Origin: Priapulus caudatus
Lineage: Eukaryota; Priapulida; Priapulimorpha; Priapulimorphida; Priapulidae
Reading direction: 5' to 3'
Assembly (NCBI RefSeq): GCF_000485595.1
Contig: NW_014577187.1
Location: 417,698 to 438,570, forward strand
DNA: 20,873 nucleotides
The notes below the pieces were generated by a model, which saw only the letters and a program-made list of their open reading frames with translations, did no database searches and was not told where the DNA came from. Below, piece by piece: positions 19,066 to 20,873 of the stretch (position 1 is its first letter; every line of letters begins with the position of its first letter). The position numbers and the translations under genes are program-made.

Positions 19066-19448
19066 CCAGCTACTGCTAGAAGTGACGTAATTTTTCCTTC
19101 TTGTTGCTTAATTCCACCCATCGCGGGCTGGGCCTGGAATGTTTGTTGTTGCTATACGGTCCGGTCCCTAACGCCCGCCCGCACACGGTGAACTATCTCT
19201 GAGCGTGTGCGCCCGCAGATCTGCACGATTTTGCCTCGCGTGGCTTTGAGACGCATATCTATCGTGTTTGATATTTTGTTGCCACGCGAGGCCAGAAACT
19301 CAGCGTTGTGCGGGCGTCCGTGAGCTATCAGCTTCAGCGCACAAATATTTTACCGACCAATGAAACGCGCAGGAATTAGGGCATGTGATTTAAATGTCGG
19401 CGCCCACTGAACAGCAGAAAACTCGACTTTTCTCAGATTCTGTGATTG

Positions 19449-19760
19449 TGCACGTACACGTGCGTGCATGCTTGCTGTACCTACACGTGCGTGCATGCGT
19501 GCGTGTGCACGTAAGCACGTGCGTGGCATGCAGTGCTCTGCGCTGACGTTGTGCACGTACCACGTGCGTGTGGCACGTACACGTGCGTGTGCGTGCGTGT
19601 GTGCGCGCGTGTAGCAGGTACCACGTTCGTTGCGTGACGTCGTGCACGTACACGTGCGTACCATGAGTGTGTGCGTGCGTTGCACGTACACGTGTGCGTG
19701 CGTGCGTCCGTGTGTGGGCACGTACACGTGCGTGCGTGCGTGCGTGCGTAGTGAACATGC
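19449..19760 (-). repeat. ACGTG minisatellite, left half
   Basis: Units of GTGCACGTACACGTGCGTGC with GTGC expansions, the reverse orientation of the right half. Confidence 0.9.
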
Positions 19761-20245
19761 AAGCACGCACGCACGCACGTGTACCTGCACATACACGGCA
19801 CGTTTACGCACGCACGCACACACACCGCGTTCCGTTGCACACGCCCGCCACACACGCAAGCACGCACGCACGTGTACGTGCACACAACACGGACGCACGC
19901 ACGTGTAAGTTCACACGCACGCACGCACGCACGTGTACGCACACACGCACGCACGCACGCACACACACTCACTGCACGCCGCCTTACGTGCACACGCAGG
20001 CACGTGTACGTGCACACGCACGCACGGCACGCATGCACGCACGTGTACGTCGCACACGCACGCACGCACACGGAACGCACGCACGCACGCACGCACGTGT
20101 ACGTCGCACGCTGCACGCACACCACTCATCGCGTGTACGTGCACACGCACGCATGCACGCACGCACGCACGCACAAACGTGTACCTGCACAGCCGCGCGC
20201 ACACACGACGGACGCGGCATGGCGCACGCACGGGTACGTGCACAG
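19761..20245 (+). repeat. ACGTG minisatellite, right half
   Basis: Units of GCACGCACGTGTACGTGCAC, the same strand sense as the array at 3300-3455. It is longer than the left half by about 170 bases. Confidence 0.9.
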
Positions 20246-20504
20246 TGCAACAGAATTACAGAAAAGTAGAGTTTCTGGCTTGTTCAGGGGCGCGCGAACA
20301 TTTTAATCACATTGCCCTACTTACTGCGCTTTCATTGTCCGGTATAATAATATTTGTGGGCTTGAGCTGATAGGCTGCTACGGAGCCGCGCACACGCTGA
20401 GTTTCTGGCCTCGCGTGCGCCACAAATATCAACACGGATAGATATCGGTCATACGAGCACAGCGAGGCCAAAACTCGTGCAGAATCTGTCGCGCGCACAC
20501 GCTG

Positions 20505-20565
20505 CAGCTATCTGCTTGAGCCAACTATCTGCTGAGCTATCTGGCTGAGCCAATATCTGAGGCCG
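20505..20565 (+). repeat. Short tandem repeat CTATCTGCTGAGCCAA
   Basis: Three to four variants of a 14-18 bp unit (CTATCTGCTTGAGCCAA and similar) in the right arm of the palindrome. The left arm lacks this insert, which explains most of the length difference between the arms. Confidence 0.75.
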
Positions 20566-20640
20566 TTGCGCTCAGGCAAGATAGTTCACCGTGTGCGCGG
20601 GCTTACGCCCTACTTATCCACAGTGCCGTGCGTTCAGTGC

Positions 20641-20873
20641 GTGTGTGTGTTGTGGTGCTCGCTGTGTGTGCTGTTGCTGTGTGTGTAGTGTGTGTGTGTG
20701 TGTGTTTTGTGTGTGTGTGTGTGTGTGTCGTGTGTGTGTGTGTGTGGTTGTCTGTGTGTGTGATGTGGATTCGTGTGTGGTGTGTGTGTGTGTTGTGTGT
20801 CGTGTGTGTGCGTGTGTGTGTGTTGGCCCCGTGGTGTGTCTGCCTGTTGGGTGGGTGTGTGTGCTGTGTTGTG
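20641..20873. repeat. GT microsatellite
   Basis: An imperfect GT run to the window end, with scattered single-base interruptions that look like read noise. Confidence 0.95.

Larger units (their letters stand above)
17828..19136 (+). repeat. 1.3-kb duplicated block, copy B
   Basis: Direct repeat of 16070-17397. The ends (17830-18250 and 18950-19136) match closely. The middle (18250-18940) shows many single-base gains and losses in runs of identical bases. Confidence 0.9.
19165..20620. mobile_element. 1.45-kb palindromic element with minisatellite arms
   Basis: The outer arms (about 19165-19440 and 20245-20620) are inverted copies. Shared words include GCACACGGTGAACTATCT, CGCGAGGCCAGAAACTCAGCG and CAATGAAA.CGCGCAG, and AAAACTCGACTTTTCT matches AAACTCTACTTTTCT. 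The inside is minisatellite in mirrored orientation. No protein is encoded; all reading frames through it are repeat products. It looks like a foldback DNA element or a large palindrome. Confidence 0.75.

Noticed and set aside
16070-19136. Direct repeats as LTRs of a retroelement
   Set aside because: The repeats contain a LINE fragment and satellite, the interior is only about 430 bp, and no LTR-element ends or polymerase are present.
19481-20306. Several long open frames (110-214 codons) on both strands, rich in His/Thr/Arg or Val/Cys/Arg
   Set aside because: All follow the minisatellite unit in every frame and strand; no stop codons arise in the repeat, so length is no evidence of coding.

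Overview
The window looks like accessory, repeat-dense DNA from an animal nuclear genome, most likely a marine invertebrate such as a sponge, cnidarian or mollusc; the taxon cannot be fixed from sequence alone. The reasons are spliced genes with GT..AG introns, a TRAF-type RING gene, an NF-kappaB-like promoter site, a non-LTR retrotransposon fragment, several DNA-element ends, foldback elements, satellites, and no bacterial-style operons. The assembly is noisy. There is a 25-N gap, an implausible 90%-GC block after it, a noisy second copy of the pre-gap sequence, and many single-base frame breaks at homopolymers.

Layout. 1-2275: a minus-strand gene with a first coding exon (2022-1967) and a RING exon (880-739) that join in phase to give a TRAF-like N-terminus. 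Its intron holds a TA microsatellite and a foldback element with a heptamer minisatellite. Upstream lie two CCAAT boxes, a perfect kappaB site and a TATA-like box. 2640-3460: DNA-element ends, a hairpin and an ACGTG minisatellite. 3610-7228: a 3.6-kb element with about 250-bp terminal inverted repeats, flanked by TA, carrying one broken plus-strand gene. That gene belongs to a large invertebrate family that ends in a CXC-like cysteine cluster and whose middle resembles a PIN/FEN-type nuclease. 7278-8159: possible exons of an unknown gene. 8830-9290: a 146-bp tandem repeat with nuclear-receptor-like half-sites. 9340-10333: an element end and a palindromic MITE. 10334-12030: gap, GC block and redundant copy. 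12075-12660: a broken, charged, coiled-coil-like coding stretch. 12740-16070: mostly featureless, with one element end, one MITE arm and one signal-peptide exon. 16070-19136: a 1.3-kb block present twice (LINE fragment plus head-to-head 180-bp satellite) around a single-copy exon. 19165-20620: a large palindrome with mirrored minisatellite arms. 20641-end: GT repeat.

No operon-like cooperation is visible. The best gene is the TRAF-like one, whose promoter suggests NF-kappaB feedback. The best candidate for something undescribed is the 3.6-kb TA-flanked element and the gene it carries.
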